Shown one piece after another: positions 35,879-47,839 of a stretch of DNA of 64,000 nt (position 1 is the first letter of the stretch; the number at the start of each line of letters is the position of its first letter). Below the pieces are notes generated by a model. That model was not told the DNA's origin, searched no databases, and saw only the letters and a program-made list of their open reading frames with translations. A program made the translations under genes and the position numbers. This stretch comes from Sequoia sempervirens (Eukaryota > Streptophyta > Pinopsida > Cupressales > Cupressaceae): positions 220,504,552 to 220,568,551 of the forward strand of contig VDFB02373365.1 of assembly GCA_007258455.2 (NCBI GenBank). Direction: 5' to 3'.

Positions 35879-38000
35879 TAAATTTTTTAATTTACATTTT
35901 TCTTACCAATAAAACATGTTCATGGCACCAAAGTTCACATTTCCCTTTTGTGTTTGTATATTTCACTGAAACCATTTTAGATTGCAGCTACATTCTATTC
36001 ATATACAAGGTGTAGAGATCTCCAAAATGCTAAATAGCTCTATGATTCCACATTTGCATGTTGTATGGCCTTCACCTACATTGCATTTGTATACAATTTA
36101 AGTGTATATATCTTTTTTGCATTTCTCATTTCACAACTCCATGCCAATTTATTAAAAAAGTATAGCATTGATTTCCACTGAACATATTTTCTTAGGTGCC
36201 AAAGCATTTCCTTCACCATTGATCAAAGTGGTGGACAATTAACATTTATGCTCGGGGGTTTGGTGAGATCCCATGAGGCTCCATGACCCAATATGGTAGG
36301 GTGGAGAGTAGTCCTTTTTTCTGTCTAGACTCCAATCCATTCCATGCACAAGGTATGCCTAGATTTTATTTACTTACTGTGTTCTACTACAACTGCATTG
36401 CATCTTATTTTTTATTAATTGTACAAGTCTTTATATTTTTTGCTTTATTTATTGTCTACCAATGGTACGTGTTTATTACACTAAACTTTAGATAATCCTT
36501 TCATGTTTGTAGCTAGACACAACCCAAACTTTCACCATTGATCACAGTGGTGGACAATTTATTTCCTTATTCAGGGGTTTGGTGAGAGTGCACGACGCTC
36601 CATGAGCCAATATGGTAGGGTGGAAATCATGCCTTGTTTACTTGTGTTCATATTGCATTCTGCCACATGCACCAGGTATGGCTAAATTATAATTACTTCA
36701 TTCCTCCCATTACAAGTACACAACAAATTATGTATTATAAAGTATAGAACTTTGATATCTCCTGATTTACATATTGTCTATGAATTAGACATGATCACTA
36801 CACTAAAATTCACACTTTTTATACACATAAGTTGTATATGGTCTGGCCTTTGTAGCAAAGGTTTTGCATAGGACTATAGTTGTGACTTTTAGCTTTCTGT
36901 GGTGATGGCTATAATGGAATAAAATAGTTAATGTTATGCAGTTCATTCTGTTTTGCATAATCACCACACTAAACTTCACACTTTTTTTTTAATTGTTGCA
37001 GACCATTCTCTAGCCATAATGTGGAATTTGATGAACTAATGTGTTACAAACAACCTTTCAGAATAATGATAGTGATTGCAAAATTAGTAACAATGGTCAA
37101 ATAGACAATCAAATCCTAATGTACTCTATATTGATTGTAATAAGAAATATTCTTTCACCATTGATCAGAGTGGTGGGAAATGTATATTCTTTCTTGGGGA
37201 TTTGATGAGATTCCATGATGCTCCATGACCCAATATGGTAGGTTGGAGAGCAGTCCTCATTTTGTTGTGTTTTTTCTATATTTTTTATGTACAAATCTCT
37301 ATGTTTCTAACATAAGATTCAGACAAAATTCATATGTTTTAGGTTATGGTTGCAACAAAATAAAATATTTAATGTTATACACTTTATGTTAGATTCCATT
37401 GGGCATTGTTGATTATTGTTCTCTTGCTTAAGCTATATCATTCCATTTTCGAGAAGGTGTTGTTGAAAAGGCTATATTGTTTCAATTTTCGATAAGGTTG
37501 TGTTGAGAAAAGAGTATATTTTGTATGGGTTTGTTGCTGTCAATTTCCTTTGGGTCTCTCTTTATGCCTTTCATTTTGTAGGTATGTTTGCAATGGAATA
37601 GAATTGTTGACGTTATGCAGATTTTGTCGATTATTATTATCTAGCTTAGGCTACATTGTCTCATTTTCGATAAGCTTCTTTTCAAAAGGGTATATTGTTT
37701 GAATTTTCCATAGGGTGTTGTTGAGACAAGACTATATTGTTTGTTAAGAGAAATATTGTTTCATTTATGGTTGCGTTATCTGGCTAGTGTTTGGCATGGG
37801 TTTTGTGGCTACAGTTTTCTAGGTTTCTTTGTCTTAGTCGCTCTTCAAACCAATGTTAGCTGATTTATGGCCTCCATTTCGTGGTTATGGTTAGAACATA
37901 ATAAAATAGTTAATTTTCTACACTTTATGTTTGATATAATATCAAAGATTTGTTTGAACAATGATTACATTCATACAACAATCCCTAATTTCAAATCTTG
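35879..38000 (+). repeat. Repeat mosaic with three R4 copies and R1 copies
   Basis: R4, about 100 bp, occurs at about 36,213-36,312, 36,532-36,630 and 37,154-37,256. Each starts with CACCATTGATCA(A/C/G)AG and carries GGTGAGA-like, GCTCCATGA and CCAATATGGTAGG blocks. R1 copies lie near 36,860-36,960 and 37,330-37,930. Small open frames across R4 are not shared between copies, so no gene is called. Confidence 0.65.
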
Positions 38001-40860
38001 CACCAAAAAAGTTTGCATATAATGTTTTGAGAGATATTCCAATCGCATGTAAAGTCAATCTTGCTAACAAAATTTAAAAAAAGTAGCTCATAATCAATAT
38101 TAACACAAACAAATGAATGCTATTATCTTTTTCTTGTTTTTTTGTTGTCCATGATTTGTGCAAATATATACTTATTGGACAATTGTATTTCCTACAACAA
38201 ATCAATGATATAATAACTTTTCAAATAATTTTATTATGTGTGCCATTAGCATCCATACAAATCTATACATAGGGGTAATGAAATATAGAAACATAAAATC
38301 ATTTTTCCAACTAAAACTTACAATATATACTGCAATTTGCTACATTCACATTTCTAGGCACCCTTTCTTGTCTCTCAGATTGCATTCCAGCCATTTGTAC
38401 TTTGTGCTGCCTATCGGCTCATCATTGCATGTCACTACATGCAACTACTAGTTTTAATTTTTGTTGCTATATTTGATTTCACATTTTGCATGCAAGTCTA
38501 CAAGGCACAAGTAACTACAACATCTCAGAAAAAATCATTTTCTATTGTGTTCTGATTGATGTTTATATTCTATTCTAAAGTTCCAATTTTGGCACAGGTT
38601 GGGCATACCAATTCTATTGCTTACAAAATTTCAAAGCCTTTTCATTAAAAGTATATTTTTTAATATCTTCCAGTCATTCCAATTGATGATACCACATATT
38701 TTTGAGACATCTTGTTCACTTCATCTTGTGCAGCTTGTTAAAGTTTGTAACAAGCTAAATGATGTGCACATGTTTGTGTTTCAAATGTAGGTTATGCACA
38801 TGTTTGAGCATCACACATATTTGTGCATGCAATTATTGTATATAATTTGGGTGCATATATTTGTGAAAATATGAGGAAAAAATTGTCTATATATAACCCC
38901 ACATTATCTTTGTAATAGAGATAGAGTGAAAACAAGATGATAATGGAGATGATAAATGAATAGAGAAGAATGGTTGTAATATAGATGAATGATTATTAGC
39001 ATGAATTTTTAATTTCTCTGTGTGAATATACTGTGTTATCTTGAGTAGTAATGCCTTATAGTCCTTTTTTTGTGTTTTGTACAATTCTCTAAGGAAGGGA
39101 ATGAACTATTCTCATGCTTTGGGTGAGACTTGGATTGTGAAGCTAGTGTGTAAAAGCTACAAGTAGGAGTTAATCCTATAATATATGAAAGGATTAAATG
39201 CTAAGTAGAATCATTAACATTTTGGTTTTATTGCCAAGACCTCCTTTGAGGTTTTATTATTTCTTGTAATATCTTGACAAAAGATGCATAATGAAATATG
39301 TAAATGATTTTTGCATAAAAAAAGAAATTTTTATTAAAGCTAAGATATTAGGAGGTGCAAAAAGTTGAGAATGGATAATAATTTATTTGGTACCACTTAT
39401 GTGAATAATTTTGGGTTAGATTTCCAAAACACTTGTTGGAATGGTTATCAAGATGGATTTTCTAGTGACAAAATACTCATAGGTGATTTATTACATGGAC
39501 GCCTAACCTAATTACTCAATTAAAGTGTTTGGATTCAAAATGGATGTGTGTAGTAGAATTATTTGTTAGAGGTGCTATTAATTCACACATCCTCCAATTC
39601 ACAATATTAACCTTTTCATTAATTAATGAAGATTGAAGTAACTTCTTAACTCCTTTATGCTACAAAATATTTAAAGATATTTTACTTTTGGTAAAGACAT
39701 TAGTAGTAGAGAAATATGTAGAAACTCTCTATAGAGTAATTCCTTGTCTTTCTATAGAATATCTAGTAAAAATCTAGGATGAATTCATTTTAAGGTTATA
39801 GGCAATAACAATGTAGAATGCATAATGTGTGAAGAAATTTATGTGAATATTAGAGAAGTCCAAGAAGATATACCAAGCATAAATGAGGTGGTGCAAATGT
39901 GAGGGCATTCATAATGAAAATCACATGGATGTGTCATTGGGATGTGGAAGGTTTGAGCAATCATAAGAGAATATCAACAAGATGAATGGAACACTTATGT
40001 ATGCATCGAATGTTAACACTGTTGAGATTGAATGTATGTGGTCAAAAGAGTATGATCCAAGCTATCACTAGAAATATTTTATATGTAGATTCAACCAATA
40101 GGAGAGAATATTGTATAATAATTTTGATGACATGTATGTAATTTTATAGTGCATACCCTACAATAATAGACTAAATAAACACCAAAAAAAAATTGTGACA
40201 AAGGTTGTGATATTGTCCTTAAAAATATCATTTCTAGTTTTAAATATTTTTCTCATATGAATTTTCAAGTGAAGACCAAATCTATGTGAGAACCGAAGAT
40301 CATTAGTTCCAATGTATTACAAAATCCTATTATCGTTTATGAGTGATGAATCTATTGGTGAAGCCTTGTACAAGGAACAAAGACACATCTATGTAACACT
40401 AAAAATCTTGTTAGATTTCCCGAAGGGTGAAGAATTTCAATAATGATGTCTAAAAGATTCAACTATTTGTAGTCACTCTTATTGGAAGAGCACAAGACAA
40501 GTATTCTAGCTTGAATAAAGGTTGAACTTAAATTAAACTAGAAAATATTAAGAAAAATATCATGGAATAATCTGAGTATCCAAAAATATCTCATAAAAAT
40601 ATTATTATTTTTAAAGATGATAAGAAACTCTTAAGAGAGATTTGTGTAAGTACAATCAACAATTTAAGGAGTTGTGTTAAAAAATTATATAAGCATTTGA
40701 TGATGTCATAAATAGTGAATAGTTCATTGAAGGATTAATTATATAGATTCAAAGAGAACTCATCCAACACACATTTCTTACACAAAAGAAGCACTAGAGA
40801 TGGTACATTATTCATGAAAATTCTTGGTGAACAATCATATGACTTAAACCCTAAATTCAA
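38001..40860. other. AT-rich intergenic DNA, no feature recognised
   Basis: Both strands hold only short, compositionally unremarkable open frames. 39,360-40,800 may be very old coding sequence, since it runs into the CCHC fragment at 40,900, but I recognise no motif in it. Confidence 0.5.
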
Positions 40861-40889
40861 AGCATAAGTAGAAAAAATCGTTGTTGGAT

Positions 40890-41099
40890 GGAAAAAATAG
40901 ATAGCAAATAAGAATCACAATAGAATTGCGGTGCACAAGATGCACAAGTGAGTGTCATATTGTAAACAATTGTCTTTTGGCGAGAGCACAAGCAATAGGT
41001 AATACAACATTTTCTAAACTTCCACATATTCTTGAATGCGATATTTTTCATGACAAGCATTCTACATCATCTTGCACTCTATTACCAAAAATATAAGGG
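40890..41099 (+). pseudogene. Fragment with a CCHC zinc knuckle (gag-like)
   Basis: In one plus-strand frame a stretch free of stops reads QIRITIELRCTRCTSECHIV and continues NNCLLARAQAIGNTTF up to a stop at about 41,097. CTRCTSECHIVNNC has exact CX2CX4HX4C spacing, as in retroelement or pararetrovirus nucleocapsid proteins. A stop lies just before it and the surrounding DNA has no other recognisable domain, so the parent element cannot be typed. Confidence 0.35.
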
Positions 41100-41431
41100 G
41101 TAAATGTTGACTTTTAATCTTTGAAGTTTATCATTGTGCTACTCATGACACAAGCTCATGTAGAGTATCTCATTCATTTTGGATCTCATTTATTTAATTG
41201 GGAACTAATATGAAAAGAGAATATATGGATCCTTCCTCTTCATATTGACAAGAGATGACATTTACTTCCACATTTTCCTTACAATTCTTATAGGAAATCT
41301 CATTCTCATATTCATGCATCTTTACCACCCATTTTTATTGTTTCAAGGAGGAGACTCTTTGCTACTATATATATATATATAGCTATGATATTTTTTTTTA
41401 ATCTAGAACTTATATCCCAATAAGTAAGGAT

Positions 41432-41447
41432 GCCATTATTAGATGTT
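41432..41447. repeat. LINE target-site duplication, left copy
   Basis: GCCATTATTAGATGTT, 16 bp, identical to 49,104-49,119. It marks the 3' end of the minus-strand LINE. Confidence 0.9.
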
Positions 41448-41919
41448 TTTGATAAAGGGTAAAATGGGTTTTACAGGGACCCGAAACCAGAGAGTTTACA
41501 ATAATAAGGAAAGGACACGAAAGTCCAACAGAAAAAACCAGCTGCCAGAAATGAAAAAGACAGAGCAAACATCAGCCAACTGTAACAGACCAAAAAGGTC
41601 AAGCAAAAAAAGCCAGCAAAATAGAAAACAAAAAATTGGCCACAATTAATCCAGAGTCTTGAGGACAAACTCCATCTCCGCCTCCAAATTCTGCATATCA
41701 TGGACTCCTTTTTTAAAAATTTGAATCATCTTTAGAGTGGGGGGGGGGCCTTTCTCTTCAGATTGGCTCTGGTTCTCTTTGATATGCTAGCATCCTTTTC
41801 CTGGCTTTCATCATTGGTCTCCTCCAGGTCCACCACCAGAGACCCCTATTGGGCTCTATCTAACTTCTCGGTCATAGTATTAATTATAATGGCGTTTGTC
41901 TGGCCATTTGGTTGTTTTG
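41448..41919 (-). other. LINE 3' untranslated region
   Basis: About 470 bp between the extra ORF and the duplication. It includes a C run (a G run on the plus strand near 41,741-41,750). No protein is recognised; open frames here are opposite-strand coincidences. Confidence 0.6.
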
Positions 41920-43402
41920 CTATGTGAAAATTTTGATGGTGTTCCTAATATTCTCAACCTCCATTTCAATCTTTTTGTTATTGTCAGTGTGGTACCAAAT
42001 TTCTTTGCTGAGACCATGATCTCCTCGATCCACATCTTTCTTTTCAATCACTGCAATCTTGGCTCGTAGCTCATCCAATTTCCTTTGAAGGGCCCAATTT
42101 TTTATCTTTAACTCATTAATTTCATTGAAAGTCCATTCCAAAAATTTGAAATAGGAATCAGCATTAGTTTTGGCTAAATTCAGAACATCCAAAGCGGGAT
42201 CCCTTCCAGTGTTTAAACATGTTTTTTCAGGGTTTGGGGTAATAGGGGAACCATATCTTGCAGATCTTTCCAACAACAGCTCAGCACTTGGCTCAGTATT
42301 ATTGGCACCTGAAGCCTCAAATTCAAGGGAATCTTTGGAATAGGAAACAAGAATTTTAGCCTGAGGGTTCTTATCAACAGTACTGGTCTTGAAGGAGGGG
42401 CTTCCTGGTTCAAACTCAACATGAACCTTATCAGAAAAAGGGATAGGTTTTTTTTTGCCAGAAAGGACAGCATGCAAGCTAAGGACAGTTCTAGCCAAAC
42501 TTAGATTGGGAAAATACTCTGAGCAACTGGGCTCAGTGTCATCTTCCTCAAAATCAGGTAGAGTTTCTAGATTAGCGGGGACGGGCAAATTTTGAAAATG
42601 CTCAACTATCAACCTAATCAGCCCAGTATGCAGGATAGGGAATCTTCTAGGGTTTTTTTTATGATTATCCAAGCTTTTCCTAAGAGAACAAAAAAGATAA
42701 TAGGGGAGCGAAACCCTAACCTTGTGGCAGAAGTGATTGAGGAGAGCAGTGACAACCATAGACCCTGTTGAAGCGCCCATCCACCATAATGTACTCCAAG
42801 ATGACCCGCAGGACCTTTCTCCAAAGGGATTTTATGGTGTCAACTTCAAAGTAGCTATCAACAATTTTCACAAGATTCAGCCTTTCTTTTTCTTTTTTAG
42901 GAAATCTGATAACGACATCGTCAGAAAAAACTCTGTCCCTAAAGAACTTCTTTCCATCAGTGGACAAGCCCGTCACTTCGGCAATCAAATTTTCATTAAG
43001 CTCCACATTCCTACCAAATAGGGTAAAGTTTCCATTATTCCAGTTTTTCTCAAAAAGGTCCATAGCCGCCTGATTGGAACCATGGAGCTTCTCTAGGAAA
43101 GGAAGTAACCCGCCGCTTTTAACTTTATTCCAAGCCTTAACATTTTTGGTGTGCATCTCATAGCTGTCCGGCTCAATTCTTTTCCTTTCTCCACCCATCT
43201 TGGCCAACACAAAGGAGCAGACACAGACGAAATCTTTACTAAAACTGTCCCCGCCAAATCTGAGAACCCACAAAGCGTGCGACATTTTCTTACAGACTAA
43301 GCCTCCGAGCTCGGTCCCATACAATCTATTGATTGTGATGTGAAAGATCCAACATGTCCTCATTAAAGGGATGACACGCCTCTTGTCCATGTGATTTATC
43401 AT
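41920..43402 (-). pseudogene. Extra LINE ORF (EVTxL domain plus coiled coil)
   Basis: Two overlapping frames (43,402-42,716 and 42,780-41,920) join through one frameshift near 42,770 to give about 480 residues. A likely start is the ATG of MGGERKRIEPDSYEMH near 43,200, though the frame is open further up. Motifs in order: KAWNKVKSGGLLPFLEKL, NQAAMDLF, NENLIAEVTGLSTDGKKFF, VILEYIMVDGRF, SLPYYLFCSLRKSL and HTGLIRLIVEHF, then an acidic region and a predicted coiled coil (WALQRKLDELRAKIAVIEKK, about 42,100-42,030). It shares block order with the gypsy accessory ORF at 28,078-26,228. It lies directly after RNase H and inside the LINE duplication, so it moved with the LINE. Function is unknown; a 3'-transduced passenger is the main alternative. 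Confidence 0.75.
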
Positions 43403-43429
43403 AATTCAATAAAGCGCTGACATTAGAAC

Positions 43430-43995
43430 TTAGATCACTAACATTAAGCCAGGTGCGCGAATCATTACTCCTGACTCCTTCATTAGCTTCTCTATAAGCA
43501 TGTGATATTTTAACTTTATCAAACTAAGCCAAGGTCAAGATGGCATCATCGATCCAAGATTTTATTGTCCACGAGGGGGAGACTTGCCATAGAGGCAGTC
43601 AATTATATTTTTGGAGTCACCCTCTAGCCAAAGATTCTTAAAGTTAAGACTTTGGGCTAAATTTATAATGTGATAAGCGCCAGTAGCCTCCACCAAATGA
43701 TTGGTTTGGGAACCAAGAGGAGAGGTCGTCACTCCAAGGAAATTTCCCAAGGAATCCCTTATGACTCCACCACAACCCGCCGCCCCAAGATTACCTTTAG
43801 CTGCTCCATCAAAGTTGGCTTTGACCCATCCATTAGGCGAAAAAGACTAGTGAACACCCTCTCTTTCCTTTTTATCTTTCTTAGGAGTGCAGGGAAAATC
43901 AAGGCTAATATTCCAATCCTTAGCAGCAATAAGGTCATAAGATGAATGCACCGCTTTCTCGGAAAAGAAAACCTTCTGTGAAAAAATATTGACAT
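43430..43995 (-). pseudogene. LINE RNase H domain
   Basis: Plant L1-type RNase H: ANFDGAAKGNLGAAGCGGVIRDSLGNFLG (first Asp), HLVEATGAYHIINLA (Glu) and LWLEGDSKNIIDCL (Asp), then, after a frame change, KVKISHAYREANEG, the usual C-terminal HxYREAN motif. This removes the RNA template after reverse transcription. A stop precedes FSPNGWVKANFDG, and a frame shift lies near 43,560. Confidence 0.88.
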
Positions 43996-45000
43996 TTTCC
44001 TTCAAGAATTTGACAATTTTATCAAAGACTATATCCATAGAAGCCTCTTTATCTCTATAAATTCTATTGTTGCGTTCTTTCCAAAGACCCCAAGCAACAT
44101 GAGGGAAAGCGAAATCCCATAAGAGCCTGAGCAAAGTATTTTTAGTTGGGGATTTCCATTGAAGGAAAAAGTCTTCAATGGATGAAGGAAAGACCCAAGA
44201 AAGATGACACAAACTGATAAGTTTATCCTAAATAGTAGTAGCAAATGAGCAATGAAGGAAGAAATGACGCACATATTTGGCCTCCATCTTACAAAGAAAA
44301 CATTTGTTAGGTATTTGAAATCTGTGTTTGCTAAGGTTGGCAATCGTGAGCACCTTGTTTTGGAGAAGGATCTAGAAAAAAAATGTTGAATTTAGGGATC
44401 AAATTTTTGAACCAAGCCTTCGACCAAAATGAGGGAGATTCCTGAGATGAAGTAATCCTAGAAAAAGCTTACGAAACAGAATAATTACCTGAGGGTTCAT
44501 CAAACCAGAAAAGACGATCATCCAGTTGGTCAGAACAAAGTCTAATAGCCAGCAAAGAAGACTAAATAGGAGCTAGAGTCTAACTGACAAGACGCAGATC
44601 CACCCATTTACCATTCACTATGTAGTCTTTCACATAAATATCATAACGGGCCTTGCAATTCTCAGCCCATTCATTAAAGGAATTGATTTTTACAAGGGGC
44701 TCCTTAAAAAGCCATTTATCCTCCCAAAATCTAGTAAGTTTTCTATTTCTCACTTGCCATCCAGCTCCTGAGTCCACAATATTTTTACCATTGATAAGAT
44801 TATTCCAGCAAGTAGAACCTCTAGGAAGAAGGTGGGAATCTTTCAAGATAATAAAGGAACGGTTATTTTCTAAATATTTTCTAGCCATGATATCTCTCCA
44901 TTCCCCTGAAGAATAAAAAATTCTCCAAATTTGTTTTGCGAGAAGGATTTTGTTAACCATTCTGATTCTTCTAAGACCTAATCCTTTGGCTTTTTTTGGT
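43996..45000 (-). pseudogene. LINE C-terminal connection with zf-RVT
   Basis: 44,580-45,059 reads WNLVCRPKKAKGLGLRRIRM, LLAKQIWRI, WNNLINGKNIVDSGAGWQV and LTRFWEDKWL, the segment that follows the polymerase in plant L1 elements. Around 44,340-44,220, PNKCFLCKMEAKYVRHFFLHC matches the zf-RVT CxxC...HxxxxC pattern, and AWGLWKERNNRIY at about 44,090 is the conserved tail. Several stops and frame changes occur. Confidence 0.85.
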
Positions 45001-46863
45001 CTACAAACCAGATTCCAACCAATTAAAGGAAATATTTTTTTTCTTAAACACCCGACCATATAAATCTTTTTGAATCTTTTCTATAGCATCAGCAAATTTA
45101 GCAGGAATCTTGAAAAGGCTCAGGGCGTAGATCGACAGATTCTGGAGCGATGCTTTGAGGAGTTGAAGTTTTCCCGCTTGACTTAACAGAGCTCCTTTCC
45201 ATCCAGCAAACTTCTTGCTGAATCTCTCAACCAATGAAAGGAAAAAAGAATCAGGAGGTTTAAGGCTTAAGGGTAAACCAAGATAGGTGGTAGGTAAGGA
45301 GTCCACCCTCCAGCCAAGTATTCTGGCGATTTTAGTATGTCTGTGAACCAACGTGTTAAAGAAGAACATAGAACTTTTTTTATTGTTGATCAACTATCCT
45401 AAAGCTCTCCCATACTTATCAAGTAGCTGTTTTAAATTTTTTCCTTCAGAGACTGAAGCTTTACCCATAAGCATAGTATCATCAACGAATTGTTGATGAG
45501 AACAAACCATGTTACCAGCGGAAGGTTTGAGACCAAGAAGAGATTTACAGTCAACCAATTTTTTCAGGTTTCTACCAAGACTTTCAGCCATAATAGTGAA
45601 AAGAATAGGAGAGATAGGATCACCCTATCTTAGACCTCTGGTACTTTGGAAAAAGGAGGTAGGGGATCAATTAACCATAACCGATATGGAAGTAGTAGAC
45701 ACAAGCTATTCCACCATTTGAAGAACCCTGTTACAAAATCCAAAAGCCTTTAAAATTTTGAATAAGAAAATCCAGTCCACTCTGTCATATGCTTTTGAAA
45801 TATCAAGCTTAAGTAAAAAGCCTTTAGTCTTTGATTCCACTAAGGAGTGAATATTCTCATGCACTGTTACAATAGAGTCTAGGATTTGTCTGCCAGGGAC
45901 AAAGCCATTTTGTTGAGGAGAAATCAAAGATGGAAAAAAGGTTAAAAATCTTGAGGTTAAAACCTTAGAGATGATTTTATATATAGAATTGCAAAGACTT
46001 ATTGGTTTGAAAGCCTCAAAATTACTAGATCCATGTTTCTTGGGGACAAGGACCAAAAAGGTGGCATTTAATTCTTTTAGGAGACGTCTGGATCAAAAAA
46101 ATTCTTTAACTGCTTTCACCACATCATCTCCAACTATCTCCCAAAGCCACTGAAAGAAAAATAAAGGGAAACCATCGGGACCCAGAGCTTTACTCCCATC
46201 AAAGGAGAAAATAACCCTCTTAACTTCCTCACTGGTGGGGATAGCAGACAATAGAGAGTTGGTTTCCTGATTGATAATTCTTGGTATAGCTTCAACTAAT
46301 TGATCCTGATCAATTTGGTTAATTTCATCATTCGCCGAAAGAAGATGTTTGAAGAAAGAGCAAGCATGCTTTCTAATATCCTCCTCCTCCTCATACCTAA
46401 TGCCATTCACTTCAATTTGAGATATTCTGTTGATTTCTCTATGTTTTGAAGCTGATAGATGAAAGTATCTGGTATTTTTGTCACCTGCAAATAACCATAG
46501 AGCTCTAGATCTTTGCCTCCAAAATTCCTCCTCCTTACCAATTATATCATGCAGCTTAGTGAGGATCTCATTCTCTTTTTCCTTAGTATCATTCAAATAG
46601 CCCTCCTTCTGGATTTCATATTGAATATCACCCAATTCCTTCTGGAGGTCAGACTTGATCTTAAAGATGTTCCCAAAGGACTCATTTTTCCATTTTTTCA
46701 GATTACATTTCACTTCCCTCAGTTTTTTAGCTTTTCTAAACATAGCAGTACCATGAATACTTATATTCCACCATTTCCTGATATCGTCTTTAAGAGCAGG
46801 ATGGGAGATCCACATTTTTTCAAATTTGAAAGGGATGTTTTTAGCTGTGTATATTTTTTTCAT
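45001..46863 (-). pseudogene. LINE reverse transcriptase
   Basis: RVT_1-type polymerase. The N-terminal extension (FKFEKMWISHPALKDD, WRQRSRALWLFAGDKNTRYFH, SFDGSKALGPDGFPLFFF) leads to the fingers (LVPKKHGSSNFEAFKPISLC, NGFVPGRQILDSIV) and palm (LKLDISKAYDRVDW). The catalytic box reads FVDDTML where most family members have FADD. The thumb includes SLPTTYLGLPLSLK and FSKKFAGWKGALLSQAGKL. Breaks occur near 46,090, 45,706 and 45,394. This polymerase would prime on nicked target DNA. Confidence 0.93.
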
Positions 46864-47128
46864 CGACGTTTCGAATCACACTCAGTGATCCATCATCAGG
46901 AAGAGGAAGAATGAAAAATAGGAGTGCAGATCAACCTAATAAGAGGTGGGGTAGAGAAGAGGAAAACTCACTCCTATTAGGCTGATCTGCACTCCTATTT
47001 TTCATTCTTCCTCTTCCTGATGATAGATCACTGAGTGTGATTCAAAACGTCGATGAAAAAAATATACACAGCTAAATCCAAAAGCATATTATCTATCTTC
47101 AATGGACTGTGGAAAACTCATACCAATG
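46840..47128. mobile_element. Foldback insertion with 9-bp target duplication (Mutator-like MITE?)
   Basis: Two inverted arms of about 95-100 bp (46,840-46,940 and about 46,976-47,076; outer ends TTTAGCTGTGTATATT and AATATACACAGCTAAA) enclose a short loop and are followed by about 52 bp. The whole is flanked by AGGGATGTT (46,831-46,839) and AGGGATGCT (47,129-47,137). Removing it with one duplication rejoins the LINE protein as KSIP-FKFEKMW. A 9-bp duplication and long inverted repeats suggest a Mutator-type non-autonomous element, but the right terminus is not an inverted match of the left. Confidence 0.75.
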
Positions 47129-47839
47129 AGGGATGCTTTTCTTCTTTTTTATGGGATCCGCAATAAAACTGATAGGGAAATGATCAGAACCAATCCTAGA
47201 GAGAGCTTTAAGAGAGTAGTAATAATAAAAAAACCAATGATTAGAAATTAAAGATCTATCTAATCTGACCTGAATGAGATCCATCCCCTTTCTACGATTA
47301 GACCAAGTAAAGGAAGTGCCATGTAAATCCAGATCTATCAGCCCCTGATTGTCAATGAAGTTCTGAAAATCCTCTTTGCTCTCCACATTGATATGGGATC
47401 CTCAAAAATTTTCTCCGTTCATTAAGGGTGTATTGAAATCGCCCATAATAACCCAAGCCTCACTATAAAAAATCCTCCTAAAGGCAACCAACTCTAACCA
47501 AAAGGATTTTCTCATTCCTTTTCCATTAGGGGCATAAATATTCAGTTGAATCCAACTGAAGTTGTCCCTAATATGTGTGAATCTAGTGGCAGTATGATTC
47601 GTTCCTTCCAAAATCGGATCTCCTTTGATTATGTGGCTATTCCAGAAAGTAGCAATGCCTCCAGAAGCACCACTCGAGTTATTACCATGAGAACTACAGT
47701 GCTAGAAAAGTTTCATCTTTTCAACTTTTTCCTTTGACATTTTAGTCTCCTGAATTAAAATAATATTAGGCTTATGATCTCTAGAAAAATTGCAAAGAAC
47801 ATCCTGTTTATGGGGGCTATTGAGTCCCCTGATATTCAT
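47129..47839 (-). pseudogene. LINE endonuclease domain
   Basis: AP-endonuclease-like domain that nicks the target. From the ATG at 47,839: MNIRGLNSPHKQDVL, then IILIQETKM with the catalytic Glu, a TAG, SSGASGGIATFWNSHI, WIQLNIYAPNG, WVIMGDFNTPL (Asp-Phe-Asn) and, after a break at 47,402, LIDLDLHGTSFTWSNRRKG and the terminal SDHFPI. The catalytic motifs are present despite breaks. Confidence 0.9.

Noticed and set aside
40200..41100. Endogenous pararetrovirus
   Set aside because: Only a CCHC spacing match; no movement-protein, reverse transcriptase or RNase H motif could be read nearby.
41471..41701. 76-codon minus-strand frame, Phe/Trp-rich and membrane-like
   Set aside because: Falls in the LINE 3' untranslated part; composition only, no family match.
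46513..46914. 133-codon plus-strand frame
   Set aside because: Antisense to the LINE reverse transcriptase N-terminal region.
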